Below are positions 1 to 8,749 of a stretch of DNA of 64,000 nt, piece by piece (the first letter of the stretch is position 1; every line of letters starts with the position of its first letter). The position numbers were made by a program, and so were the translations under genes. The DNA is from JAXMHN01 sp964578605 (GTDB lineage: Bacteria; Verrucomicrobiota; Verrucomicrobiia; Limisphaerales; SIBE01): NCBI GenBank assembly GCA_964578605.1, contig CAZODO010000018.1, positions 1-64,000 on the forward strand, given 5' to 3'. A model generated the notes under the pieces. It worked only from the letters and a program-made list of their open reading frames with translations. It made no database searches and was not told where the DNA came from.

Positions 1-61
1 ACCTTGGTGTAGCAACTGTTTTGCTCACCTGCCAACACCCATGTCATCTACCGCTCTGATT

Positions 62-247
62 CCAGGTAGGGCAGGTCGCTCCGTCGACCGCCGTTGGTTT
101 GCTCTCTCTTCCTTCAAACATCCTGCAGACGGGGCGGAATGGATGAGGGATGAGTCAATCACGATAGCGGAAGTTAGCCACGGCGCGCGACGGAGCGCGT
201 CGCTGCTTTCCGTGGAATGGCTCTCTTGCTTTAGGCCAACGGCCTGA
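62..247. repeat. Dispersed intergenic repeat, copy 1
   Basis: Bases 62-202 match 14811-14953 at most positions, including the shared strings GTCGACCGCCGTTGGTTTG and CACGATAGCGGAAGT. A hairpin GCGACG-GAGCG-CGTCGC lies near the end of the element. The following stretch, 208-247, matches 21403-21442 (GTGGAATGGCTCTC and GGCCAACGGCCT). No convincing gene is present. Function unknown; it is seen only in spacers. Confidence 0.75.
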
Positions 248-374
248 TCCGACTCAACGTGACAGGGATTGGGCATGCATTGGCGGTACGTCCGGGACAT
301 CTCCGAAATCCGTCCGAGGTGCTTCTCCGACGCAATGGCACCACTCGGCCACGACCAGCCTCGCACCTCCCCAC

Positions 375-476
375 CACTACGGAGCCACTACGGAGACACT
401 ACGGAGCCACTACGGAGACACTACGGAGCCACTACGGAGACACTACGGAGACACTACGGAGACACTACGGAGACAC
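375..476. repeat. 11-bp tandem array A (9 units)
   Basis: Nine uninterrupted units CACTACGGAG(C/A) begin at 375, 386, 397, 408, 419, 430, 441, 452 and 463, with a partial unit at 474. The last base of the unit runs C,A,C,A,C,A,A,A,A. Read on the other strand the unit contains CCGTAGT, the same core as the arrays at 10647 and 38594. There are no spacers, so this is not CRISPR. Confidence 0.95.
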
Positions 477-697
477 CTGCCCAAGTCTGCGTTGCGGGTA
501 GCCATGCTTATCTTAGGTAAAGCTTGTCCCAGCGTTCACCTTTCCCAAGATCTTTACCGCCAACTTCACCGAAATTGGCCGATTCAAGCACGCGTTCGCG
601 GTAAAGTTCCAGCAAGTCTCATTTTAGGTTGAGCGGGAAGACGAACAACAGCAAGGCGGCACACGTCCAGGGCAACGCCGAAAGGCGCGGAGAGGTT

Positions 698-771
698 TGG
701 AGCGGGCGAAGGGAATCGAACCCTCGTGTGAAGCTTGGAAGGCTTCCGTTCTACCATTGAACTACGCCCGC
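698..771 (-). tRNA. tRNA-Gly (anticodon TCC)
   Basis: The reverse strand folds as a cloverleaf: acceptor GCGGGCG/CGCCCGC, D arm GTTC/GAAC, anticodon arm GAAGC/GCTTC around CTTCCAA (anticodon TCC), and a T arm with TTCGATT. The body is 701-771 and the CCA end is encoded at 698-700. It is transcribed away from pyrC. Confidence 0.96.
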
Positions 772-839
772 AAAGGGCAAGGCCATACTAACCGGGACGC
801 TTGCGTTGTCAATCCGCCTCTCTACAATGACGCTTCAAC

Positions 840-2276
840 ATGAAGGCTCTCTTGCTGGCCGGCGGACACGTCATCGATCCAGCCAACCGCATTGACACCG
901 TGACGGATCTCCTGGTCATGGATGGCAAAATCGCGGCACTCGGTTCAGACCAGGCCATGGCGGTGCCCGAGGGAGCGGAAAGGCTCGACGTGAGGGGCCT
1001 GGTGGTCTGTCCAGGATTGATCGATGCGCATGTGCATCTGCGCGAACCGGGGCAAACGGCGAAGGAAACCATCGCCACTGGCACCGCGGCAGCAGCGCGG
1101 GGCGGGTTCACGTCCGTGGTCTGCATGCCGAACACCATCCCGCCCATTGACAACCCGGGAACGGTCGTTCTGATCCAGGAGAAGGCCGCCCGGGAAGGCC
1201 ACGTCAACGTCTTTATCACCGGGGCGATCACGCGGGGCCTGGCTGGCGAGGAACTCGCACCCATCGGTTCGCTGAAACAAGCGGGCGTTGTGGCCATCTC
1301 GGACGACGGCAAATGCGTTCAGAATCACGAACTCATGCGGCGTGCGATGGAGTATGCCCGGATGTTCAACTTGCCCGTTTTGGACCATTGCCAGGATAGT
1401 TCGCTTTCGACGGATGGCATGATGCACGAGGGCTTTTGGAGTAACATTCTCGGGCTGCATGGCTGGCCGGCGGTCGCGGAGGAACTCGTCGTGGCCCGCA
1501 ATATTCTTCTGGCGGAACTGACCGGCACCCTGGTGCACTGCCAGCACCTCAGTTCGGCCGGGAGCGTTCGGCTGGTCCGCGAAGCCAAACGGCGCGGCGT
1601 GCCCATTTCAAGCGAAGCCTGCATCCATCATTTTACCCTCACGGACGCAGCCGTCGCGGGGAGCGAGACGTTCTGGAGAACCGACGGGGACGCGCTGGCG
1701 AAGTCGGCATTCGAAGCAGCCGCCACTCCGGTCTGGCCCGCCTACGACACCCATTTCAAGATGAACCCTCCGTTGGGTTCCGCCCGGGACCGGGACGCGC
1801 TTATCGAAGGCATCTGTGACGGGACGATCGATATCCTCGCCAGCGATCACGCCCCGCATTGCGTGTACGAGAAGGAAGTCGAATTCGGTTACGCCCCCTT
1901 CGGGATCACGGGGTTGGAGACCGAGTTGGCGCTGGCCTTGATGCAACTTCACCACACGAAACGCCTGCCGTTGGCCGAGCTTCTCGCGAAGTTCACGACC
2001 GCACCCGCCCGCCTTTTGGGTCTCCAGAAGGGGTCCCTCTCGGTTGGAGCCGACGCCGATATCACCGTGTTCGATCCGGATCATCGCTGGGTTTTCGTCC
2101 GGGAGGAATCCGCCAGCCGTTCGCGCAACAGCCCCTTCTACGACTGGACGCTTCGCGGAAAAGCGATGCTGACCGTGGTGGGAGGCGAAATCGTGTGGCG
2201 AGATGCGGCGTTTGAGGGTAAGCTAAGCAAAAGCTGGCGCCCGGAAAGCTCCAGCGTTCCCGTAGAACATATTTAA
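840..2276 (+). CDS. pyrC: Dihydroorotase, class I
   Basis: Cytosolic zinc amidohydrolase that closes carbamoyl-aspartate to dihydroorotate in de novo pyrimidine synthesis. The 478-residue product has the metal-binding DAHVHLREPG motif at residues 62-71, a MPNTIPPIDNPG segment, a HCQHLSSAGS segment with a metal-binding His, and SDHAPH near residue 335 with the last metal ligand. It is slightly longer than the usual ~430 residues because of a C-terminal tail. It lies 3 nt before the thioredoxin-like gene and upstream of carA, a pyrimidine context; pyrB is not in the window. No good Shine-Dalgarno sequence is seen before the ATG. Allantoinase is the main alternative, but the carA neighbour favours PyrC. 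Confidence 0.93.
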   Translation: MKALLLAGGHVIDPANRIDTVTDLLVMDGKIAALGSDQAMAVPEGAERLDVRGLVVCPGLIDAHVHLREPGQTAKETIATGTAAAARGGFTSVVCMPNTIPPIDNPGTVVLIQEKAAREGHVNVFITGAITRGLAGEELAPIGSLKQAGVVAISDDGKCVQNHELMRRAMEYARMFNLPVLDHCQDSSLSTDGMMHEGFWSNILGLHGWPAVAEELVVARNILLAELTGTLVHCQHLSSAGSVRLVREAKRRGVPISSEACIHHFTLTDAAVAGSETFWRTDGDALAKSAFEAAATPVWPAYDTHFKMNPPLGSARDRDALIEGICDGTIDILASDHAPHCVYEKEVEFGYAPFGITGLETELALALMQLHHTKRLPLAELLAKFTTAPARLLGLQKGSLSVGADADITVFDPDHRWVFVREESASRSRNSPFYDWTLRGKAMLTVVGGEIVWRDAAFEGKLSKSWRPESSSVPVEHI

Positions 2277-2279
2277 CCT

Positions 2280-2726
2280 ATGAAGAAGCTTGTGCTCGGT
2301 GTGGTTGCGGCGCTGGCGCTTATCCAGGCCGCCAATGCGGCAGAAGGAAACTGGCTCACGGATCTGGACAAGGCGCAGGCCAAAGCGAAGGAAGAGAAGA
2401 AGCTCGTGTTGTTGGATTTTACTGGTTCGGATTGGTGCCCGCCATGCAAGGCGTTGCATAGCAAGGTGCTGACATCCAAGGAGTTCCTCGCTTTCGCCAA
2501 TGAAAGCCTCGTCCTTGTGATGGTTGATTTCCCGCAACTCAACAAGCTTCCTCCCGAACAAACCAAGGCCAACGAAGAACTGGCCAAGCGATTCAAGATC
2601 GAGGGGTTCCCGACCATCGTGGTCCTCGATAGGAACGGCAAAGAACTCAGCAAGGATGTGGGTTACTCGGGCGAAAGCGCTAAAGACTTCGTCGCCAAGC
2701 TCCAAAAGCTGAAATCCCGGAGCTGA
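2280..2726 (+). CDS. Exported thioredoxin-fold protein
   Basis: A 148-residue protein with a Sec signal peptide (KK, a hydrophobic core, and a cleavage site near ANA, residues 18-20) followed by one thioredoxin domain. The active site is WCPPC at residues 52-56, and the cis-Pro segment GFPTIVVLD lies in the second half. It is probably a periplasmic disulfide reductase or isomerase. The start lies 3 nt after the pyrC stop, so the two are likely cotranscribed, although no functional link to pyrimidine synthesis is apparent. A clear terminator follows. Confidence 0.88.
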   Translation: MKKLVLGVVAALALIQAANAAEGNWLTDLDKAQAKAKEEKKLVLLDFTGSDWCPPCKALHSKVLTSKEFLAFANESLVLVMVDFPQLNKLPPEQTKANEELAKRFKIEGFPTIVVLDRNGKELSKDVGYSGESAKDFVAKLQKLKSRS

Positions 2727-2752
2727 TTCCGCTCACCGACGCAGTTTCCTCA

Positions 2753-2780
2753 GGCGCGGCCAAGGGGCCGCGCCGTTTTT
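2753..2780 (+). terminator. Rho-independent terminator after the thioredoxin gene
   Basis: A perfect 9-bp stem GGCGCGGCC / GGCCGCGCC closes a 4-nt AAGG loop and is followed by a run of five T. It separates pyrC and the thioredoxin gene from carA. Confidence 0.85.
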
Positions 2781-2843
2781 GTGGCCTTACCCGCTTGATA
2801 CTTGCGCATTCCCCCGTAGCATGCCGCGGCGGTTTTTCTGAAT

Positions 2844-4007
2844 ATGAGCACGAATGCCCTTTTGGCCCTCGAGGATGGCACCCTGTTCCGCGGGAAAGCC
2901 TTTGGCGCGCGCGCTTCCGCGTGCGGCGAGGTCTGCTTCAACACCTCGATGACGGGTTACCAGGAGATCCTCACGGACCCCTCCTACAAAGGCCAGATTG
3001 TGACGATGACGTACCCGCTCATCGGCAATTACGGAGTCAACCTCCAGGACGTCGAATCGTGGCGCCCGCATGTCTCCGGCCTCGTGATCCGCGAGTTGTC
3101 GCCCGTGGTAAGCAATTGGCGCGCGGATCTCTCGCTCGCCCAATACCTCGAGAACAACGGGATCCCCGGCATCGAAGGGCTTGATACGCGCGCCTTGACC
3201 AAGAAACTGCGCGTCCGAGGCGCCATGAACGGCTTTTTGACGACCGAAGACGTCTCGGAAGAAGAGGCGCTGGCCCAAGCGCGCGATTGGCCCGGCCTGG
3301 TCGGGGTCGATTACGTCAAGGAAGTCACGCATGGCAAGAGCTTTCTTTGGGACGAACACGATCAGCAAAGTGCCAGCTTTAACATTCTTCGCGGCTCCAG
3401 CGACGCCAACCCGCGTGAAGTGCGCGATCCCCTGCCCCCGGCCGATATCCCCATCGTGGCTTACGATTTCGGGATGAAATACAACATCCTGCGCCGGCTT
3501 CGACAGAAAGGCTTCCGTGTCCAAGTGGTCCCGGCGTCGACTCCCGCTCGCGAAGCGCTCAAGCACAAGCCAGCCGGCATCTTTCTCTCGAACGGCCCGG
3601 GCGATCCTTTCGCGCTTGATTACGCGGTGGGTGCGGTGCGGGATTTGATGAAGACCGGCATCCCGATCTTCGGCATCTGTTTGGGGCACCAACTTCTCGG
3701 ATTGGCCTTTGGCGGCAAGACCTTCAAGCTCAAGTTCGGACATCGCGGCGCCAACCAGCCGGTCAAGGACTTTGAATCGGGCCGGATCGAGATCACCTCC
3801 CAGAACCACGGGTTCGCTGTGGAGGCGGCTTCGCTCCCCTCCGATGTGGCGGTGAACCGGATCAATCTGAACGATCAGACGGTGGAAGGAATGCGCCACA
3901 AAGCGAAGCCGATCTTTTGCGTGCAGTACCATCCGGAAGCCTCACCGGGTCCGCACGACTCGACGGCTCTCTTTGACGAATTCCGCCGCCTGGTCGAGGC
4001 GTCGTAA
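2844..4007 (+). CDS. carA: Carbamoyl-phosphate synthase small (glutaminase) subunit
   Basis: Releases ammonia from glutamine and feeds it to CarB, which makes carbamoyl phosphate for pyrimidines and arginine. The 387-residue product has the N-terminal CPSase small-chain domain (VCFNTSMTGYQE) and a C-terminal class I glutamine amidotransferase domain. The nucleophile is Cys279 in GICLGHQ, and the catalytic pair is His363/Glu365 in QYHPEAS. The length is normal. carB is not adjacent: the next gene is convergent, with stops 20 nt apart. Confidence 0.97.
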   Translation: MSTNALLALEDGTLFRGKAFGARASACGEVCFNTSMTGYQEILTDPSYKGQIVTMTYPLIGNYGVNLQDVESWRPHVSGLVIRELSPVVSNWRADLSLAQYLENNGIPGIEGLDTRALTKKLRVRGAMNGFLTTEDVSEEEALAQARDWPGLVGVDYVKEVTHGKSFLWDEHDQQSASFNILRGSSDANPREVRDPLPPADIPIVAYDFGMKYNILRRLRQKGFRVQVVPASTPAREALKHKPAGIFLSNGPGDPFALDYAVGAVRDLMKTGIPIFGICLGHQLLGLAFGGKTFKLKFGHRGANQPVKDFESGRIEITSQNHGFAVEAASLPSDVAVNRINLNDQTVEGMRHKAKPIFCVQYHPEASPGPHDSTALFDEFRRLVEAS

Positions 4008-4027
4008 CAGTCGCCGCGCCATTCGGT

Positions 4028-5908
4028 CTATCGGGCCGATCGTCCTGCTCCAACCTCGTCCGGTCCGGAAGGGGTGCCATTCGTGTCGCTTAGCGCGTCG
4101 CCATTGCCCCAGAGCCTATTGATCACTCGGAGCAGAATGAGACCGCTCACCACAAACACCGCGCAAAGCATCCCCGCCTGCAGATACCGGCCGTAAAGGT
4201 ACGTGCCGACCATGAAGAGCGAAGACCAGATGACGGCGCAACCCGTCGTCCAGCCAAGCAAGGCGAGCGGAATGTTCTCACGGCTGGTGGTCGCTTCCTC
4301 GTCCGAGATGCCAGCAGCCTGCCGGATGCGCCGCCAGCCCGGGCCGAACGGGCGCACTTTCCGATAGAACGCGATCAGTGTGGCGCGATCCGTGGGCGGC
4401 GCCAGGAACGCCGTCGCCACCCAGCAAACGGTCGTGATCGCCACGGTGGCCATTAGCGCCACGTGGGTGCTGATCTCGAAACCGGACTGTTTGCGGAGGA
4501 TCAATAGCACCGCTGAAATGCCAAACGAACTGATCATTGCCACCACCTCGCACCAGGCATTGATCCGCCACCAGAACCAGCGCAGGAGGTAAAGCAGCCC
4601 GGTCCCTGCGCCCACCTGCAGGATCAGATCGAAGCTGTCCTTCGCGGTCTCCAGGAGGTAAACCGTGCCGGCCGATGCCAGGAAAAGCCCAATCGTGGTC
4701 AGGCGCCCCGCCCAGACGTAATGCCTTTCCGAAGCGTCGCGCCGGATGAATCGGCGGTAGAAATCGTGCACCAGGTAAGAGGCGCCCCAATTCAGATGCG
4801 TCAGAATAGTCGATGAATTCGCCGCGATCAGGCCCCCAACCATCAACCCGATAAAGCCCACAGGCAGGAACTTGAGCATGGCCGGGTAAGCGATGTCATG
4901 GCCCAGCAGCTTTGGGTCGAGATTCGGAAAGGCGTTCTGGATATCCGAGAGCTGCGGGTAAACCAGCAAGGAACAAAGCCCCACCAGGATCCACGGCCAG
5001 GGACGCAGCACGTAATGCGCGACATTGAAAAAGAGCACCGCCCCGAGCGAGTCTTTCTCCGACTTGGACGCCAGCATCCGTTGCGCGATGTAACTGCCGC
5101 CGCCCGGTTCGGCCCCGGGATACCACGTAGCCCACCATTGCACCGCAATCGGCATGATGAATACCGCCACCGCGATCTCCCAGTTATTCGAGAAATCGGG
5201 CAGAATATTCAGGTAATGCAGCATGGTCTTGCCGTCCGGCCCGACCATCGGCGCGGAAAGCTTCTCGACCATCACGCTCAGTCCGCCCACGTGCTGCACC
5301 GCGAAGTAAGCGGCCGCGATCACCGCCGTCATCTTGATGAAGAACTGGATCATATCGATGACCAGCACGCCCCAAAGCCCCGAATGCGCCGCGAACGCTA
5401 CGTTGAGCATTCCCACCATCAATAGCGTTTGCCAGCGCGGCAGCCCAAACAGCACGTTGGCAATCTTGCAGGCCGCCAGGTTGACCGAGGCCATGATCAC
5501 GCAATTGAAGAAGAGCCCCAGGTAAACGGACCGGAAACCGCGCACCACGCTGGCCGCTTTGCCCGAGTAGCGGATCTCGTAGAACTCCAGGTCGGTCATG
5601 ACTTCGGACCGCCGCCATAGCCGGGCGTAAAAGAAGACGGTCGCGACCCCCGTGAACACAAACGCCCACCAGACCCAGTTCCCCGCAACGCCTTGCCGGC
5701 GGACGATGTCGGTTACCAGGTTCGGCGTGTCGCTGCTGAACGTGGTCGCCACCATCGATAACCCAGCCAGCCACCACGGCACCGCCCGGCCTGACACGAA
5801 GAATTCAGAGGTGTTCTTCCCCGCCCGGCGCCCGAAAAACAGGGCCGGAACAAAGCAAAGGAGCAGGGAAGCCGCGACGATCAGCCAATCGATCAGTTGC
5901 AGTTTCAT
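4028..5908 (-). CDS. Sodium:solute symporter (SSS family)
   Basis: An integral membrane transporter of 626 residues with about 13-14 hydrophobic segments, expected to couple uptake of an organic solute to sodium. Family signatures are the N-terminal FFVSGRAVPWWLAGLSM segment and GGLIAANSSTILTHLNWG, which fits the conserved region around TM8. The ATG at 5908 is chosen because the sequence upstream in frame is charged and not membrane-like, while MKLQLIDWLIV opens the first helix. The substrate cannot be read from the sequence; sugars, sialic acid and amino acids are all possible for this family. Confidence 0.9.
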   Translation of the reverse strand: MKLQLIDWLIVAASLLLCFVPALFFGRRAGKNTSEFFVSGRAVPWWLAGLSMVATTFSSDTPNLVTDIVRRQGVAGNWVWWAFVFTGVATVFFYARLWRRSEVMTDLEFYEIRYSGKAASVVRGFRSVYLGLFFNCVIMASVNLAACKIANVLFGLPRWQTLLMVGMLNVAFAAHSGLWGVLVIDMIQFFIKMTAVIAAAYFAVQHVGGLSVMVEKLSAPMVGPDGKTMLHYLNILPDFSNNWEIAVAVFIMPIAVQWWATWYPGAEPGGGSYIAQRMLASKSEKDSLGAVLFFNVAHYVLRPWPWILVGLCSLLVYPQLSDIQNAFPNLDPKLLGHDIAYPAMLKFLPVGFIGLMVGGLIAANSSTILTHLNWGASYLVHDFYRRFIRRDASERHYVWAGRLTTIGLFLASAGTVYLLETAKDSFDLILQVGAGTGLLYLLRWFWWRINAWCEVVAMISSFGISAVLLILRKQSGFEISTHVALMATVAITTVCWVATAFLAPPTDRATLIAFYRKVRPFGPGWRRIRQAAGISDEEATTSRENIPLALLGWTTGCAVIWSSLFMVGTYLYGRYLQAGMLCAVFVVSGLILLRVINRLWGNGDALSDTNGTPSGPDEVGAGRSAR

Positions 5909-6184
5909 TTGAAGGCCAGCATTTAAGGCAGCATCATATCGGGCTCGGACGGATGCTATCGAGGCGAAGCGATTTGTAAAGGCAGACTGGGGAAGGTCCG
6001 GTTTCCATCTCGGCACGGTAGCTTTTTTCCAGCGGCGAGCAATCGGACGGCCGCCTGAACCCGGGCTGCGTGATTCCTGGAGCACCAAACGAGCGTTTCG
6101 AAGTTGTATTCGAAGTTGTATTTGCAAACGGGCGAGGCGCACCCCAAACTGGCGATCCCTGACTCTTTAGAGCTGGCGGGAACT

Positions 6185-8092
6185 ATGGATCTCTCAGATC
6201 ACACAGCGGAACGCAAATCAGTTGGTGACCGGCAAAAGATGAGCGACCTGCAGCGGTTGCGTCATTCGTGCGCCCATGTTTTGGCCACGGCCATCGCCCG
6301 GCTCTGGCCGGAGGCCCAATTCGCGGCAGGTCCGCCCGTGGAAAACGGCTTCTACTACGATGTCGATCTCGAACATCGCATCTCGACGGAGGACTTTCCG
6401 AAGATCGAAGAGGAGATGCGGAAGGAGATCAAGGCCAACCACCTGTTCGAGAAGATCGACGTCACGCGGGAACAGGCTCTCGAAGACGCCCGGCGCGGGC
6501 GTTTGGCGGCACTGACGGATCGCCCGGGCCCGAGCCGGTTCAAGCTGGACATTCTGCAAGGCATCCCGGACGACGAGCCCATCTCCTATTTCAAGAACGG
6601 GGATTTCGTGGACCTCTGTGCCGGCCCCCATGTGATGCGCACCGGGAATATTGGCGCGTTCAAACTGACGCATGTGGCCAGCGCTTACTACAAGGGCGAC
6701 GAGCGCAACCCCCAACTCCAGCGCATTTACGGCACCGCCTTCAAGAACAAGACGGAGCTGGAGGCCTATTTCAAGATGCTGGAAGAAGCCAAGAAGCGTG
6801 ACCACCGCAAGATCGGCCAGCAGATGGGCCTCTTTACGATTGACACAGAATACGTCGGCCCGGGTCTGCCCCTCTGGCTTCCCAAAGGGACTGCGATCGC
6901 CGAAGAACTCGAGAAGCTGGCCAAGGAAACCGAGTTCGCCGCCGGCTACGTGCGCGTCAAGACGCCGCACATTGCGAAGGAACGGATGTACCTCACCAGC
7001 GGGCACCTGCCTGTCTTGTATGCGGAGAGCATGTTCCCGCCTATGGAATTGGAGGAGAACCGGAGGGAGCCTCAGGCCGGCATGCCCGAAGGGGAAGTGG
7101 GGGCGCCTGCCGCGTCCGGTCCCAAGGAGCGGTATTACCTCAAGGCCATGAACTGCCCGCATCACCACCGCATCTTTGCGTCGGAGCCGCGCAGTTATCG
7201 CGATCTCCCCTTGCGCATGACGGAATACGGGACCTGCTATCGTTACGAGCAGTCCGGGGAGCTATTCGGTCTGATGCGTGTGCGCTCGCTGAGCATGAAC
7301 GATGCGCACATTTACTGCACGCCCGATCAGTTCGCGGAGGAGTTCAACGGGGTTAACCAGATGTATCTCAAGTACTTCAAGATATTTGGCGTGGAGAAGT
7401 ACGTGATGCGGTTCAGCACGCATGATCCCTCCAAGCTCGGTAAGAAGTTCGTCGATGAACCCGAGCTTTGGATCCAAACGGAGAACATGGTGCGCGAGGT
7501 CCTCAAGAACTCGGGCATCCACTACGTCGAGGTCCCCAACGAAGCGGCGTTCTATGGGCCGAAGATCGATGTCCAGGTCTGGAGCGTTGTCGGCCGCGAG
7601 TTCACCCTCGCGACGAACCAGGTCGATTTCGCCGTCCCGCGCCGGTTTGGGCTCGTTTACCGCGACCGCGACAATACTGACAAGACGCCGCTATGCATTC
7701 ATCGCGCGCCCTTGGGGACGCACGAGCGGTTCATCGGCTTTCTCATCGAGCATTACGCGGGGAATTTCCCTCTCTGGCTGGCTCCGGAGCAGGTCCGAAT
7801 CCTCACCATTGGCGATGACGAAAAGGTCGTCCGATACGCCAAGGAGCTTCGCAACGAACTGCGCTCCCACATGGTGCGGGCCGAAGCGGATTTGGGCACC
7901 GACAAGATCAATGGCAAGGTCCTGCGCGCCGAGGAAGCCAAGGTGCACACGATGTTTGTCCTTGGCGAACGCGACCTCGCAGCCAACCAGGTCAGTGTCC
8001 GCGTCCATGGGAAGGGCAACCAGGGCGCCAAACCTCGCGCCCAGGCCGTCGCCGAGATTGTCGAAGCCATCCGGACCCGGGCCGCGTCTTGA
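6185..8092 (+). CDS. thrS: Threonyl-tRNA synthetase, TGS-less
   Basis: Charges tRNA-Thr. It contains the second additional editing domain (RHSCAHVLATAI, then CAGPHV), the class II catalytic core with motif 2 (CYRYEQSGELFGLMRVR) and the zinc-site Cys324 in MNCPHHH, a motif 3 segment ending THERF near residue 512, and a C-terminal anticodon-binding domain. The usual N-terminal TGS domain is missing. A roughly 30-residue acidic and Gly/Pro-rich insertion precedes the MNCPHHH motif. I chose the ATG at 6185 because of a GGGA just upstream; 6239 (MSDLQRLRHS) is almost as likely, and an in-frame extension to 6104 is not. Confidence 0.94.
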   Translation: MDLSDHTAERKSVGDRQKMSDLQRLRHSCAHVLATAIARLWPEAQFAAGPPVENGFYYDVDLEHRISTEDFPKIEEEMRKEIKANHLFEKIDVTREQALEDARRGRLAALTDRPGPSRFKLDILQGIPDDEPISYFKNGDFVDLCAGPHVMRTGNIGAFKLTHVASAYYKGDERNPQLQRIYGTAFKNKTELEAYFKMLEEAKKRDHRKIGQQMGLFTIDTEYVGPGLPLWLPKGTAIAEELEKLAKETEFAAGYVRVKTPHIAKERMYLTSGHLPVLYAESMFPPMELEENRREPQAGMPEGEVGAPAASGPKERYYLKAMNCPHHHRIFASEPRSYRDLPLRMTEYGTCYRYEQSGELFGLMRVRSLSMNDAHIYCTPDQFAEEFNGVNQMYLKYFKIFGVEKYVMRFSTHDPSKLGKKFVDEPELWIQTENMVREVLKNSGIHYVEVPNEAAFYGPKIDVQVWSVVGREFTLATNQVDFAVPRRFGLVYRDRDNTDKTPLCIHRAPLGTHERFIGFLIEHYAGNFPLWLAPEQVRILTIGDDEKVVRYAKELRNELRSHMVRAEADLGTDKINGKVLRAEEAKVHTMFVLGERDLAANQVSVRVHGKGNQGAKPRAQAVAEIVEAIRTRAAS

Positions 8093-8122
8093 GAAGCACA
8101 CCGGGGCCAGGCCAGACCAAGC

Positions 8123-8557
8123 TCAACCCCATGCGAAGGCGCTTGCCGACGGGTGGATCCGCGGAGCGATCTCGTTCGTAAGCGCTGGAACCTCGGTCCC
8201 CTCCTGGAGCCGGACCTGCCAGGCCTCAATCAACTGGAGCACCCGCGCCACATCCAAGTGCGCATGGAAAGGCGCATACCGGCTCAAGTTGCGGCCAGCC
8301 AGCCCCAAGAGCGCCGCCGCCGGACCTCGCCGCTTCTTTTGCACATGCACGAAAGCCCCGGCAAGCTGGATGAGCCCCTTATGAAAGTCGCCGGACGGCT
8401 CTTTCCGGACCGCAAGCCATAATTCTTCGAGGATCTCGTGCGCTTCAAAGTACTGCTGCGCATTGAACGCGTCGAAAAACCCGAGGTAATGCGCATCCGC
8501 GGCGTACCCCAGGCGCTTTTCGATCAAGGCGGCAATGCGAGGGCTTTTCTTGCTCAT
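8123..8557 (-). CDS. DUF309 family protein
   Basis: A 144-residue soluble alpha-helical protein. The segment FNAQQYFEAHEILEELW carries the HxxxExxW pattern typical of DUF309, a family of unknown biochemical role. The ATG at 8557 (MSKKSPRIA) gives a normal family length; the open frame further upstream runs through a REP-like repeat and antisense to parB, so it was not used. The gene is convergent with thrS and divergent from parB. Confidence 0.82.
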   Translation of the reverse strand: MSKKSPRIAALIEKRLGYAADAHYLGFFDAFNAQQYFEAHEILEELWLAVRKEPSGDFHKGLIQLAGAFVHVQKKRRGPAAALLGLAGRNLSRYAPFHAHLDVARVLQLIEAWQVRLQEGTEVPALTNEIAPRIHPSASAFAWG

Positions 8558-8593
8558 CGCGTTTTCAATCCTGCAGCGATTCTCATCTCGTTT

Positions 8594-8677
8594 GGAGCGC
8601 CGGCTTTTGGCGTCGCTCGTGGGCGGCGGCAGTGAAAGGTGAAGCCGGCGCTCCGAAGCATAAGAATCTAACCTGAG
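8594..8677. repeat. REP-like dispersed repeat, copy R1
   Basis: Starts GGAGCGCCGGCTT and ends GAAGCCGGCGCTCCGAAG, with GGCGGCGG and GTGAAAG inside, followed by ATAAGAA and CTGAG. The ends are inverted copies of each other (GGAGCGCCGGCTT against AAGCCGGCGCTCC). The same arrangement recurs at 62683-62788 and partly at 38370-38430. It fills the spacer between the DUF309 gene and parB. Confidence 0.8.
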
Positions 8678-8749
8678 CATTCCTGCTCGTCCTGGTTTGT
8701 TCCTGGTTTGTTCCTTGCCAACTTCTGCCCCGTTCGACACTCTCATGCC

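Larger units (their letters stand above)
1..697. other. Gene-free region with repeats
   Basis: No convincing gene was found in about 700 bases. It holds the dispersed repeat at 62-247, the 11-bp array at 375-476, and one copy of the CTCATTTTAGG motif near 618. Bases 500-625 have a short protein-like reading without a start codon and may be a coding remnant, but the evidence is weak. Confidence 0.6.

Noticed and set aside
375..476. Tandem array as a CRISPR
   Set aside because: Units are 11 bp with no spacers between them, and no cas genes are present.
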